From CAZYBG01 sp964645155 (lineage in GTDB: Bacteria; Pseudomonadota; Alphaproteobacteria; Rhodobacterales; Rhodobacteraceae): 44,650 bases of DNA. The notes beneath the pieces were generated by a model, which saw nothing but the letters and a program-made list of their open reading frames with translations, did not search any database and was not told the origin of the DNA. Below, one piece after another: positions 24,877-34,500 of this stretch. Where the stretch lies: contig CAZYBG010000020.1 of the NCBI GenBank assembly GCA_964645155.1, forward strand, positions 1-44,650, in the 5' to 3' direction. Within the stretch, counting starts at the first letter, position 1. The number at the start of each line of letters is the position of its first letter. Both the position numbers and the translations under genes were made by a program.

Positions 24877-26361
24877 CTAAAGGAAGGCCGTTTCCTCGAA
24901 ACTGCGCAACTTGCGGCTGTGGATGCGGTCGAGCGGCATGTCGCGCAGACGCTCCATCGCCCGGATTCCGATCAGGAGATGGCGCGTCACCTGGGTCTTG
25001 TAGAACTGCGTGGCCATGCCGGGAAGCTTGAGTTCGCCGTGCAGCGGCTTGTCGCTCACGCACAGCAGCGTGCCGTAAGGCACCCGGAAGCGGAAGCCGT
25101 TCGCGGCGATCGTCGCCGATTCCATGTCGAGCGCGATAGCGCGCGACTGGCTGAGCCGCTGGACCGGGCCAGACTTGTCGCGCAGTTCCCAGTTGCGGTT
25201 GTCGATCGTGGCGACCGTGCCGGTCCGCATGATGCGCTTGAGGTCGTAGCCGTCGAGTTCGGTCACCTCGGCCACGGCGCGCTCAAGCGCGATCTGGATC
25301 TCGGCCAGCGCCGGGATCGGCACCCAGACCGGCAGGTCGTCGTCGAGCACGTGGTCCTGGCGCAGGTAGGCATGCGCCAGCACGAAGTCACCCAGCGACT
25401 GGCTGTTCCGGAGGCCGGCGCAGTGCCCGACCATCAGCCAGGCATGGGGCCGGAGCACGGCGATGTGGTCGGTCGCCGTCTTGGCGTTGGACGGGCCGAC
25501 GCCGATATTGACCAGCGTGATGCCCTGCCCGCCCTCGCGCTTGAGATGGTAGGTCGGCATCTGCGGCATCTTGGTCGGATGCGGCAGATGGCCGTCGGGC
25601 GTGGTGATCTCGACGTTGCCGGGGCCGACGAAGGCGGTGTAGCCGGAATCATCGTTGCCGAGGGCCTTGCGGGCATAGGCCTCAAACTCTTCCACATAGA
25701 ACTGGTAGTTGGTGAAGAGCACGTGGTTCTGGAAATGCTCGGCCTCGGTCGCGGTGTAGTGCGAAAGCCGCGCGAGCGAGTAGTCGACGCGCTGCGCAGT
25801 GAACGGGGCAAGCGGGCCGGAGCCGTCGGGATGTGTCAGACGGAAGCCGTTGACGATGTCGTCGTTCGTCGTGGCGAGGTCGGGCACGTCGAACACGTCG
25901 CGCAGCGGGAAGTCGAGCACCCCCTCCTGCGGGACCGACAGGATCGCGTCGCTCGACGCGGCGAAGTGGACGGGGATCGGCGTGGTCGAGGGGCCGATCT
26001 GCACCGGCACGCCGTGGTTCTGGATCAGGAGGCCGATCTGCTGGATCAGGTAGGCGCGGAACAGGTCCGGCCGCGTCACGGTGGTGGAGTAGGTGCCCGG
26101 CATCGCGACATGGCCGAAGCTCAGCCGGCTGTCGACCTGCGCGAAGCTTGTCGTGGTGATCCGGATCTCGGGGTAGTGGGCGCGGAAGCGGGCGGCGGGC
26201 CGGCCGGTCCGCAGCGTGTCGGCGAACCTGGCGCGGAGGAAGGCGGTCGCCTCGTCGTAGAGCGCGACGAGACGCGCCACCGCCGCGCCGGCATCGGTGA
26301 AGCTCTGCGCGCGCGGCTGGTCGGGCGTGATGTAGGGCAGCTTGCGGTCGGGGGCCGTCAT
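24877..26361 (-). CDS. amn: AMP nucleosidase
   Basis: Amn hydrolyses AMP to adenine and ribose 5-phosphate, helping to control adenylate pools. The 494-residue length is standard. An N-terminal AMN domain (FRAHYPEIRITTTSFAQVDS, HVAMPGTYSTTVTRPDLFRA) precedes the phosphorylase-type catalytic domain: ITLVNIGVGPSNAKTATDHI, LMVGHCAGLRNSQSLGDFVL, and the nucleoside-binding ALDMESATIAANGFRFRVPY then LLCVSDKPLHGELKLPG. Its ATG overlaps the ade stop by four bases, so it is translated from the same message. Together the two enzymes turn AMP into hypoxanthine. The 129 bases downstream, before HU, hold small inverted repeats only. Confidence 0.96.
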   Translation of the reverse strand: MTAPDRKLPYITPDQPRAQSFTDAGAAVARLVALYDEATAFLRARFADTLRTGRPAARFRAHYPEIRITTTSFAQVDSRLSFGHVAMPGTYSTTVTRPDLFRAYLIQQIGLLIQNHGVPVQIGPSTTPIPVHFAASSDAILSVPQEGVLDFPLRDVFDVPDLATTNDDIVNGFRLTHPDGSGPLAPFTAQRVDYSLARLSHYTATEAEHFQNHVLFTNYQFYVEEFEAYARKALGNDDSGYTAFVGPGNVEITTPDGHLPHPTKMPQMPTYHLKREGGQGITLVNIGVGPSNAKTATDHIAVLRPHAWLMVGHCAGLRNSQSLGDFVLAHAYLRQDHVLDDDLPVWVPIPALAEIQIALERAVAEVTELDGYDLKRIMRTGTVATIDNRNWELRDKSGPVQRLSQSRAIALDMESATIAANGFRFRVPYGTLLCVSDKPLHGELKLPGMATQFYKTQVTRHLLIGIRAMERLRDMPLDRIHSRKLRSFEETAFL

Positions 26362-28175
26362 GCCGTCTCTTCCTCGAACAGATCGGTGACCTCGAACCGC
26401 GTCACATCGACGAGCCCGAGATCGGAGATCCGCAGTTCGGGTATCACCACCAGCGCCAGCAGGGAATGCTGCATGTAGGCGTTGTTGAGCGTGCAGCCGG
26501 TTTCCGCCATCGCCGCGACCATCCGCTGCGCGGCGGCGGCGACCTCGGCCGCCGGGCTGTCGGACATCAGCCCGGCGATGGGCAGCGGCACCAGCGCGAT
26601 CTCGGCGCCATCCTTCCAGACGGTGACGCCGCCGCCGATCGCGGCCAGCCGGTTCGCGGCGGCGGCCATGTCCTCGCGCGAGGTGCCCACGACGATCATG
26701 TGGTGACTGTCATGCGCGACGGTCGAGGCGATCGCCATCCGGCCGCGGTAGCCGAAGCCGCCGACGAAGCCGTTCACCACCCCGCCGGTGCCGCGGTGCC
26801 GCTCGACGAGGGCGATCTGCGCCACGTCCTGCGCCTCGTCCGGCTCGACCACGCCGTCGGCCACCGCGAGCTCGGCCGTCAGCGCCCTGGTCGGCGCCTG
26901 GTTCTCGACCACGCCGATTACCCTGGCCCTGACGCGGTTGCGGCCGGCGGGCGCGGCGACCACGAAATCCGCCGCCGTGACGGGCCGGGCGAGGTTGACC
27001 GTCTGGCGCACGTCGCGCGGCCAGTCGAGATGCGGGCACGCGACGCGGATCTCGCCCTCGACGGCCACGGTCACGCCGCGCGCGATCACCCGGTGGATCG
27101 GCAGGGTGCGCAGATCGGAGGTCAGGATCACGTCGGCCCGGCGGCCGGGCGCGATGCTGCCGAGCTCGCGCTCGAGCCCGAAATGGGTGGCGGTGTTGAT
27201 CGTCGCCATCTGGAGCGCCACCAGCGGGTCGGCACCACAGTCGATCGCGTGGCGCACCACGCGGTTCATGTGGCCCTCGTGGACCAGCGTGCCGGAATGG
27301 CAATCGTCGGTGCAAAGGACGAAGCCGCGCGGATCAAGGTCGCGATGCGTTACCGCGGTGATCTGCGCCTTGACGTCGTACCAGGCGCTGCCGAGCCGCA
27401 GCATCGCGCGCATGCCCTGGCGGACCCGCGCGACGGCATCCGCCTCGCGCGTGCCCTCGTGGTCGTCGGCCGCACCGCCGGCGGCATAGGCGTGGAACGG
27501 CCGGCCGAGGTCGGGCGACGCGTAGTGGCCGCCCACCGTCCTGCCGGCGCGCATCGTCGCCGCCATCTCGGCCAGCATCTGCGGGTTGCCGTTGACCACG
27601 CCGGGGAAGTTCATCATCTCGCCGAGGCCGATGATGCCGGGCCAGCCCATCGCCTCGGCCACGTCCTCGGCACTGATCTCGTAGCCCGTGGTCTCGAGCC
27701 CCGGCGCCGAGGGCGCGCACGAGGGCATCTGCGTGAAGATGCTGACCGGCTGCAGCAACGCCTCGTCATGCATCAGCCGCACGCCGCGCAGGCCGAGGAC
27801 GTTGGCGATCTCGTGCGGGTCGTGGAACATCGTCGTGGTGCCGTGCGGGATGACGGCGGCCGCGAACTCGGCCGGCGTCAGCATTCCGGACTCGATGTGC
27901 ATGTGCCCGTCGCAGAGGCCGGGGATCATGTACATCCCGTCGGCCTCGATCACCTGCGTGCCGTCGCCGATGCAGTGCGAGGCGTCGGGCCCGCAATAGG
28001 CGAAGCGGCCGGCGGCGATGGCGAGGTCGTGGCGGTCGAGCACCTCGCGCGAGTGGACGTTCACCCAGGCGCCGCGGCGGATCACCAGATCGGCCGGCGC
28101 GCGGCCGGCGGCGACCGCGACGAGGCGGGGGGCCGCCTCGGCCCAGGGGATCAGTCCGGCGCGCTCGGGTTCCAT
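26358..28175 (-). CDS. ade: Adenine deaminase
   Basis: Ade deaminates adenine to hypoxanthine in purine salvage. The 605-residue amidohydrolase has the metal-binding motif PGLCDGHMHIESGMLTPAEF, HGTTTMFHDPHEIANVLG, GEMMNFPGVVNGNP, FVLCTDDCHSGTLVHEGHMN, ATHFGLERELGSIAPGRRAD and the adenine-deaminase C-terminal domain (VAHDSHHMIVVGTSREDM, LNNAYMQHSLLALVVIPELR). ATG 28175 has AAGG seven bases upstream; a GTG at 28190 would add five residues. It is the first gene of the ade-amn pair and divergent from the TerC gene across 244 bases. Confidence 0.95.
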   Translation of the reverse strand: MEPERAGLIPWAEAAPRLVAVAAGRAPADLVIRRGAWVNVHSREVLDRHDLAIAAGRFAYCGPDASHCIGDGTQVIEADGMYMIPGLCDGHMHIESGMLTPAEFAAAVIPHGTTTMFHDPHEIANVLGLRGVRLMHDEALLQPVSIFTQMPSCAPSAPGLETTGYEISAEDVAEAMGWPGIIGLGEMMNFPGVVNGNPQMLAEMAATMRAGRTVGGHYASPDLGRPFHAYAAGGAADDHEGTREADAVARVRQGMRAMLRLGSAWYDVKAQITAVTHRDLDPRGFVLCTDDCHSGTLVHEGHMNRVVRHAIDCGADPLVALQMATINTATHFGLERELGSIAPGRRADVILTSDLRTLPIHRVIARGVTVAVEGEIRVACPHLDWPRDVRQTVNLARPVTAADFVVAAPAGRNRVRARVIGVVENQAPTRALTAELAVADGVVEPDEAQDVAQIALVERHRGTGGVVNGFVGGFGYRGRMAIASTVAHDSHHMIVVGTSREDMAAAANRLAAIGGGVTVWKDGAEIALVPLPIAGLMSDSPAAEVAAAAQRMVAAMAETGCTLNNAYMQHSLLALVVIPELRISDLGLVDVTRFEVTDLFEEETA

Positions 28176-28311
28176 GCCGAACCTTGCCACCGCGCCCGGG
28201 CCGCTTCAAGGGCCGCGCCGCGCCGGCGGGCGTCGCCGCGGTTTCTGCGCCGCCGCCCCTTGCCGGGACGATCGCGGCGCCCATATGCGACCTGCGGGCC
28301 GGGCCCCTCTG

Positions 28312-28358
28312 ACGACATGCGCCTGTCGTGATGTCGGACCGCATCGGGGAGACCCGAT
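28312..28358 (+). promoter_or_regulatory. Two hairpins in the TerC-gene leader
   Basis: ACGACA/TGTCGT (28312-28317 and 28324-28329) form a perfect 6-bp arm pair. ATCGGG/CCCGAT (28343-28348 and 28353-28358) form another around a GNRA-type GAGA loop. The second contains GGGGAGA, which could be a Shine-Dalgarno for an upstream in-frame ATG at 28363. TerC-family genes are often controlled by manganese riboswitches, but I cannot match this leader to that consensus. Confidence 0.35.
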
Positions 28359-28419
28359 CCGCATGCCCGGCACCTGCCTGCCCCGCATGATACCCGGCTT
28401 GGCGCTGCAGGGCCTGCTC

Positions 28420-29424
28420 ATGGAATTCCTTCTCCTCGCCGTTCTTGGAAAGCCGCTCTGGATGTGGCTGATGTTTCTCGGCATCGTCCTGGCGCTGCTG
28501 GTCTTCGACCTCGGCGTGCTGAACAAGACCGATCACGAGATCGGCGTCGCCGAGAGCCTGAAGCTCTCGGCGATGTACATTTCGCTCGGCGTCGCCTTCG
28601 CGGGCTTCGTCTGGTGGCAGGTGGGGGCCGAGGCCTCGGCGCTGTATCTGACCGCGTTCGTCGTGGAGAAGACGCTGGCGCTCGACAACGTCTTCGTCAT
28701 CGCGCTGATCTTCAGCTATTTCGCGATCCCGCGGAAGTACCAGCACCGGGTGCTGTTCTGGGGCATCCTGGGCGTCATCGTGCTGCGCGGCATCATGATC
28801 GGCCTCGGGGCGACGCTGGTCGCGCAATACGGCTGGATCCTCTACCTCTTCGCCGCCTTCCTCATCTTCACCGGCATCAAGATGTTGTTCATGGGCGACC
28901 AGGAGATGGACGTCGCGCGGAACCCGCTGCTGGGCTTCATGAAGCGGCGGCTGAACGTGACCGAGGAGATCCGCGGCCACGACTTCTTCGTCCGGAAGCC
29001 GCACCCGGTGACTGGGCGGATGGTGCGCCATGCGACGCCGCTGTTCCTGGCACTGGTGCTGATCGAGATCGCCGATGTGGTGTTCGCGGTCGATTCCGTG
29101 CCGGCGGTGTTCGCGATCACCACCGATCCCTACATCGTCTACACCTCGAACATCTTCGCGATCCTGGGGCTGCGCGCGCTCTATTTCGCGCTGGCCGCGG
29201 TCCTGCACCGGTTCCACTACCTGAAATACGCGCTGTCGCTGCTGCTGGTCTTCATCGGCTCGAAGATCTTCGTGGCCGACCTGATGGGCTGGGAGAAGTT
29301 TCCCGCCATGTGGTCGCTGGCGATCACCTTCGCGATCCTCGGCGCGGGCATCCTCTACTCGCTGTGGAAGACGCGGACGGCCGGCGATGCCGACGACGAC
29401 GGCGCGCTGAAGGTGGCGGAGTAG
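28420..29424 (+). CDS. TerC-family integral membrane protein
   Basis: TerC/Alx proteins are inner-membrane proteins tied to tellurite resistance, manganese export and metalation of exported proteins. The 334-residue product has eight or nine membrane segments. It carries the family signatures: LLVFDLGVLNKTDHEIGVAE, VEKTLALDNVFVIALIFSYF with its acidic residues, KYQHRVLFWGILGVIVLRG, LFLALVLIEIADVVFAVDSV, PAVFAITTDPYIVYTSNIFA, and LRFHYLK-like LHRFHYLKYALSLLLVFIGS. ATG 28420 fits the family start and has AGGG seven bases upstream. In-frame ATGs at 28387 and 28363 would add 11 or 19 residues; the latter has a better Shine-Dalgarno, but inside a hairpin. It converges with pbpC. Confidence 0.9.
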   Translation: MEFLLLAVLGKPLWMWLMFLGIVLALLVFDLGVLNKTDHEIGVAESLKLSAMYISLGVAFAGFVWWQVGAEASALYLTAFVVEKTLALDNVFVIALIFSYFAIPRKYQHRVLFWGILGVIVLRGIMIGLGATLVAQYGWILYLFAAFLIFTGIKMLFMGDQEMDVARNPLLGFMKRRLNVTEEIRGHDFFVRKPHPVTGRMVRHATPLFLALVLIEIADVVFAVDSVPAVFAITTDPYIVYTSNIFAILGLRALYFALAAVLHRFHYLKYALSLLLVFIGSKIFVADLMGWEKFPAMWSLAITFAILGAGILYSLWKTRTAGDADDDGALKVAE

Positions 29425-29436
29425 TCCCCCCGCCCT

Positions 29437-29460
29437 GCCCTCTCCCTACGGGGGAAGGGC
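29437..29460. terminator. Bidirectional hairpin between convergent TerC and pbpC genes
   Basis: GCCCTCTCCC (29437-29446) pairs with GGGGAAGGGC (29451-29460) with one C-A mismatch and one T-G wobble, around a TACG loop closed by C-G, a stable UNCG-type tetraloop. Its position between two convergent genes fits a shared terminator. The sequence resembles widespread CCCTCTCCC...GGGAGAGGG extragenic palindromes. Confidence 0.5.
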
Positions 29461-29473
29461 GTTGGCGCGGTGC

Positions 29474-31513
29474 CTAGCGCAGCCGCACGACGGCGCCGGC
29501 CGATCGCCCCTCGGCGTCGATCACCGAGAGCGTCACGAAACCGGGGCCGATGCCGTCCACGATCTCCTGCCGCTCGTGGCTTGCCACGGCGACGGGGCGG
29601 CCATCGGCGAGCCAGGTGAAGGGCGGGGTGCCGGCCTCGACCTTGAGGACGAGGAGAGCGCCCTCGACCTCGGCGCCGTCGGGCGGAAAGGCGACGCGCG
29701 GGCCGTCGGGCGCGGCGGCGAACACCGCCTCGCGGCCGCGGAACCGCTGCAGCGGCGCGGGAAGCTCCGAGCCGCCCACCATCAGCGTGGCCGGCGGCGG
29801 CGGCGGCAGCGGGTCGAGCGCGGGCTTCAGGCGCTGGAACGCCTCGAACAGGACCGGCGCGGCGAGGTCGGCGCCGAAGGTGCCGGGCACCGGGGTGCCG
29901 TCGGGCCGGCCGAGCCAGACGCCGACGACATGCCGCCCGTCGAAGCCCACCGCCCAGGCGTCACGGTGGCCGTAGCTGGTGCCGGTCTTGTAGGGCAGCC
30001 GGTTCCACGGCGCGCCGCGCGGCGGGGCGACGCCCGAGAGGATGTCGGCCAGGTGCCACGCCGCCTCCGGCGACAGGACCGGGGCGCCGGGTGCGGCCCC
30101 GGCGGTATCGTCGAGCCGCCAGCGCGGCGCCACCGGCGCCCCGCCCCGCGCGATCGCGGCGTAGAGCAGCGTCAGGTCCTGAAGCGTCACGCCGACGCCG
30201 CCGAGCGCCACGGCGAGGCCGGGCTCGCCCGCCGGCAGGACCGGGGCGGCGCCAGTGTGGCGCAGATGGGCCAGCAGCTTCGCTGGACCCAGCGCCTCGG
30301 TCAGCGTGACGACGGGGATGTTGAGCGACATCTGCAGCGCCTGCCGCACGGTCACCGTGCCGCGATACTCGCCGTCGAAGTTCTGCGGGCGGTAGCGGCC
30401 GAAGGCGGCGGGCCGGTCGTCGATCAGCGTCTCCGGATGCGCCAGCCCCTCGTCGAAGGCGAGGCCGTAGACCAGCGGCTTCAGCGTCGAGCCGGGCGAG
30501 CGCAGCGCGCGCGTCATGTCGACATAGCCCTCGCGCCCCTCGTCGAGATAGCCCGCCGAGCCGACCGAGGCGAGGACCTCGCCGGTCTGGTGGTCGAGCA
30601 CGAGGATCGCGGCCGAAAGCCGGTCGCCCCGGCCGCGCACCGATGCCGTGGCCAGCGCCTCGAGGCTGGCCTGCAGCCGGCCATCGAGCGTAAGGCGATG
30701 GACCGCGAGGCCGGGCGCCTCGGCGCGCGCCAGGTCGGCGACATGGGCGGCGCGCGCGGGGAAGGCACGGCGCGCGGCGGGGACGGGCTCGGTCCGTGCG
30801 GCGGCGGCGCGGTCGGCCGTCACGACGCCGGCCCGCTCCATCCGGGCGAGCACCCGGTCGCGGGCGGCTTCGGCCGCGGCGGCGAAGCGGTCGGGGCGGC
30901 GGGTCTCGGGGCTCTGCGGCAGGGCGACGAGCAGGGCGGCCTCGGCGGGCGTGAGCCGCCGCGGTTCCTTGCCGAAATACGCGCGGGCGGCTGCACGGAT
31001 GCCTTCGAGATTGCCGCCGAACGGCGCGCGGTTGAGGTAGAGCGCAAGGATCTCGTCCTTCGTCAGCCGCCGCTCCAGCGCCAGCGCCACCCGCATCTGC
31101 CGCAGCTTGCCCGCCACCTGCCCGGTGCCGCCATCCTCCAGAAGCCGCGCGATCTGCATCGTCAGCGTCGAGCCGCCCGAGACGACGCGCCCGTTCCGGG
31201 CGGCCTGCGCCACCGCGCGCAGCATGGCGCGGGCATCGACCCCGGCATGGTCGCGGAAGCGCCGGTCCTCGTAGGCCACGAGCATCTGCAGGTAGAGCGG
31301 GTCGACCGCCTCCGGCGCCACCGCCAGCCGCCAGCGGCCATCGGCGACGGTGTAGGCGCGCAGCAGGCGCCCCTCGCGGTCGAGCACTTCGGGCGAGGTC
31401 GCGGCGACGAGCGGCGGCAGGACGGTGGCGTCGATCCAGGCATCGGCCATGTCGCGCGCCAGCGCCCCCGCCCAGAGGGCGAAGGCCAGCAGAAAGGGCG
31501 CGAGCCGCCTCAT
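29474..31513 (-). CDS. pbpC: Penicillin-binding protein 1C
   Basis: PBP1C is a bifunctional class A enzyme that polymerises glycan and carries a transpeptidase domain. The 679-residue product has an N-terminal signal anchor (MRRLAPFLLAFALWAGALA). The GT51 glycosyltransferase domain has Glu82 in AYEDRRFRDHAGVD and the motif GGSTLTMQIARLL. The transpeptidase domain has SPGSTLKPLVYG with active Ser342, SLN in MSLNIPVVTL, and KTG in YKTGTSYGHRDAWAVG. A C-terminal BiPBP_C domain follows from about residue 590. Its ATG overlaps the alpha-2-macroglobulin stop by four bases. The pairing with a periplasmic macroglobulin is conserved in many Gram-negatives and suggests repair of the wall after attack. 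Confidence 0.95.
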   Translation of the reverse strand: MRRLAPFLLAFALWAGALARDMADAWIDATVLPPLVAATSPEVLDREGRLLRAYTVADGRWRLAVAPEAVDPLYLQMLVAYEDRRFRDHAGVDARAMLRAVAQAARNGRVVSGGSTLTMQIARLLEDGGTGQVAGKLRQMRVALALERRLTKDEILALYLNRAPFGGNLEGIRAAARAYFGKEPRRLTPAEAALLVALPQSPETRRPDRFAAAAEAARDRVLARMERAGVVTADRAAAARTEPVPAARRAFPARAAHVADLARAEAPGLAVHRLTLDGRLQASLEALATASVRGRGDRLSAAILVLDHQTGEVLASVGSAGYLDEGREGYVDMTRALRSPGSTLKPLVYGLAFDEGLAHPETLIDDRPAAFGRYRPQNFDGEYRGTVTVRQALQMSLNIPVVTLTEALGPAKLLAHLRHTGAAPVLPAGEPGLAVALGGVGVTLQDLTLLYAAIARGGAPVAPRWRLDDTAGAAPGAPVLSPEAAWHLADILSGVAPPRGAPWNRLPYKTGTSYGHRDAWAVGFDGRHVVGVWLGRPDGTPVPGTFGADLAAPVLFEAFQRLKPALDPLPPPPPATLMVGGSELPAPLQRFRGREAVFAAAPDGPRVAFPPDGAEVEGALLVLKVEAGTPPFTWLADGRPVAVASHERQEIVDGIGPGFVTLSVIDAEGRSAGAVVRLR

Positions 31514-34500
31514 TCGGTCACGACTACCGCGCCGGCTTCGGTCCGGGCCCGGAATTCCGGGCGGTACATGTCCTCGACGCTGGCCGCGGGATGGCGGAAC
31601 GATCCGGGCGAGATCGCGCGGACGATGTAGGCGAGCCGGAACGGCTGGTCGCCGTAGTGATCCACGGCCGCGAGAAAGCGTTCGTCGCGGAACTCGGCAT
31701 GGCGCGCCTCGGCAGGGTCCAGCCAGTCGAGCGCGCGGATGTCGCCGGCGCGCATCAGGTTCGGGTTGTCGATCTCGAAGCCCGCCGGCAGCGGGTCGTT
31801 CACCATCAGCCGCGCCTCGCGCGGGCCGAATGGCCGGACCTCGATCACAGTGACGAGGCGGGTGCCGATGCTGACGGTGGCGGGGTCGGCGGGCTCTCCG
31901 TCCAGCGTGTAGTGGCTGCGGGTGATCTGCCAGCCGTTGCCGCCGGCGGGCTCGGGCTCGGACGGGACGCCGAAGGTGGTCAGCGTCATCGCCTCTTCGG
32001 CCGTGCCATCGTTGCGGATGGCAAGCGCGCCCACCGCCGTCTCGGCCTCGAGCACGCGCACGAACGGCCCCAAGACGGGCACCCCATCGACCGAGAGCGG
32101 CGTGCCCGGCGCCGCGATCAGAGCCCGGGCCGCGAGAAGCGACCAGAGCGCCTCCTGCGTCGAGCGGCCCTGCCCGGCACTGGCGATCCGCGCGGCCAAC
32201 GCCTCGCGGTCGACCGCCTGGCTGCCCGCCTCGACCGCGAGCGTCAGGAGGCCGGCGGCGTCGCGCAGGCTGGTGCCGTAGTCGGTGCGCCAGAGCGTCG
32301 GGTCGGGATCGGCTGCCGCCATCAGCGCCGCCGCGCGGCCGAACATCGCGTCGGCGCGCTGCTGGTCGCCGTAAGCCGCCAGCGCCGCGCCGATCTGCGC
32401 CGCCGTCATCGGCGTGGCGAAGGCATCGCCCCTGGCATCGGCGTAGTAGCGCAGGTCGCCAACCGCCGCCGCGCCCTCGCGCGCCAGCACAAGAAGCGCA
32501 TAGGCGAGGTCCTGCCCGCCGCTGTCGAAGTCGGGATAGTAGTTCACCTGATTGCGCAGGTTGTCCATCGCGAGGCGGAAGGCGAGGTCGGGCACCTCGA
32601 ACCCCTGCGCCCTGGCGCGGGAGAGGAAATCCGACACGTAGGCATCGAGCCACATGTCGCCCGATTCCGGCCCCCAGAGCCCGAACGAGCCGTTCGCGGC
32701 CTGGTTGGTCAGCACCTCGGCGATGGCTTCCTCGACGCGCTGGCGCGCCGTGCCCTGGCTGGCCATGCCCATCGCCTCGGCGACCTCCTCGAAATAGAGA
32801 AGCGGCATCGCGGCCGAGGCGATCTGCTCGGTGCAGCCGTAGGGGTAGCGGTCGAGCGCCTGCAGCAGGCCGGGCGCGTCGAACCGGGCGAGCGGGCCGC
32901 CGGAGAGGGTGGCGGTCCCGGTGCCCGCGCGGAGCCCGGCGAAGACATCGGCGTCAAACCGGAAGGTCTCTCCCGGCGCGAGGGTGAAGCGCGACTGCCG
33001 CGCGATCTCGGGGTCGGTGACGATGACGGGGACGCTGAGCGCCTTGAGGAGCTGCTTGCCGTCCGGCGTGGTGAGCGCGACGCGCAGCGTCTGCGTTCCG
33101 ACCTCGCCGGCGCGGATCGGCACGCTGAGGACGGCTCTGCCTTGATCGGCGAGGTCCACGCCCGAGGGCGCGGTGCCGGTCAGCGTCAGCCCCTCGGCGG
33201 TGACATCGAGGCTCATGCGGCCGGACGGCCCGGTGGCGTGCACGATCTCCAGCAGCAGCCGGCTCTCGTCGCCGGGCGCCATGAACCGCGGGACGGTCGC
33301 GGTGACGACGACCGGGTCGCGTACCAGCACCTCGGCCTCGGCCTGGCCGACGCCCGAGGGCGACCAGGCGACGGCCATCAGCCGCACCGTGCCGTTGAAG
33401 GACGGCAGGTCGAACGCTACCCGCGCGTAGCCGTCGGGGCCGACCTGCACGGGGCCGGCGAAATAGGCCACGATCTCCTCGGTCGGCGGCTGGCCCTCGA
33501 GCCGCATCTCGGAGAGCGCGTCGCCGCCCGAGCGGACCTCGCCCAGCGCGCCGGACATGCCGTCGATCAACCGGCCGTAGACGTCGCGCAGGCCCACGCC
33601 CAGCTTGCGCTGGCCGAAATAGTGGCCCTCGGGGTCGGGGCTCTCGAAACCGGTCAGGTTCAGGATGCCCACATCCACCGCCGCGATGGTGGCCCAGGCG
33701 ATCTCGCCGTCGGCCAGGCCCGCGACCTTCAGCGCCACGTCGAGCGGCCCGCGCGGGGCGGCTTCGGGCGGAACCTCGAAGCTGGCGGCGAGGCGCTTCT
33801 CCGCCGGATCGACGGCGGCATGGGCAAGGCCCAGCGCGCGGGCCGGGTTGCGACCCTCGGCCACCGCCATCGGGCGGATCACCGAGGCGGTGACATAGGC
33901 GCCGGTGCCCCAGTCGTCGGTGACCGGGAAGGTGACGGTATTCTCGCCTTCCGTCAGGTCGACCGCCCGCATCGCGATGAGGCGATTCGACACGACCGTG
34001 ACGAGGCCCTTGCCGGCGAAGCGCGGCACGATGCGCACCGTAGCCGTCTCGCCCGGCAGGTAGGCCGGCTTGTCGAGCGACACGTCGAGCGTGTCGGGCG
34101 TCTCGGAGGCATCGGCGGGCGCGTACCAGCCGGCATGGAACGACACCGACGAGGCGGCGAAGCTGCCGTCGCTGCGCTCGACCCGAAGCTCGTACTCGCC
34201 CCATTCGACGGCGGCGGCCACCGTCACGGTGCCGTCCGGAGAAAGCTGCGCCTCGCCCGAGGCGACGCGGCTGCGCCGGGTCACCGGCTCCCAGTTCCAG
34301 CCGCCATAGAGCTGATACCACTGATACTCGGTCTCCACCCGGTTCAGCGTCCAGCTGACCGGCATCGCCGTCCGCGCGCCGTCGGAGCCGACCGCGATCA
34401 AGTCGAACCGCGCCTCGGCGCCCTGGTCGACGACCCCGTCGAAGGCGGGCCGGATGCCGATCAGCGGCCCGGCGGGTGTCAGCAGGCGGGTCAGCCGCCG

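Noticed and set aside
28176..28420. Manganese riboswitch (yybP-ykoY) upstream of the TerC gene
   Set aside because: Some short matches (GGGGAGA) occur, but I could not lay out the conserved core or pairing, so it is not listed as a riboswitch. Kept only as a structured leader.
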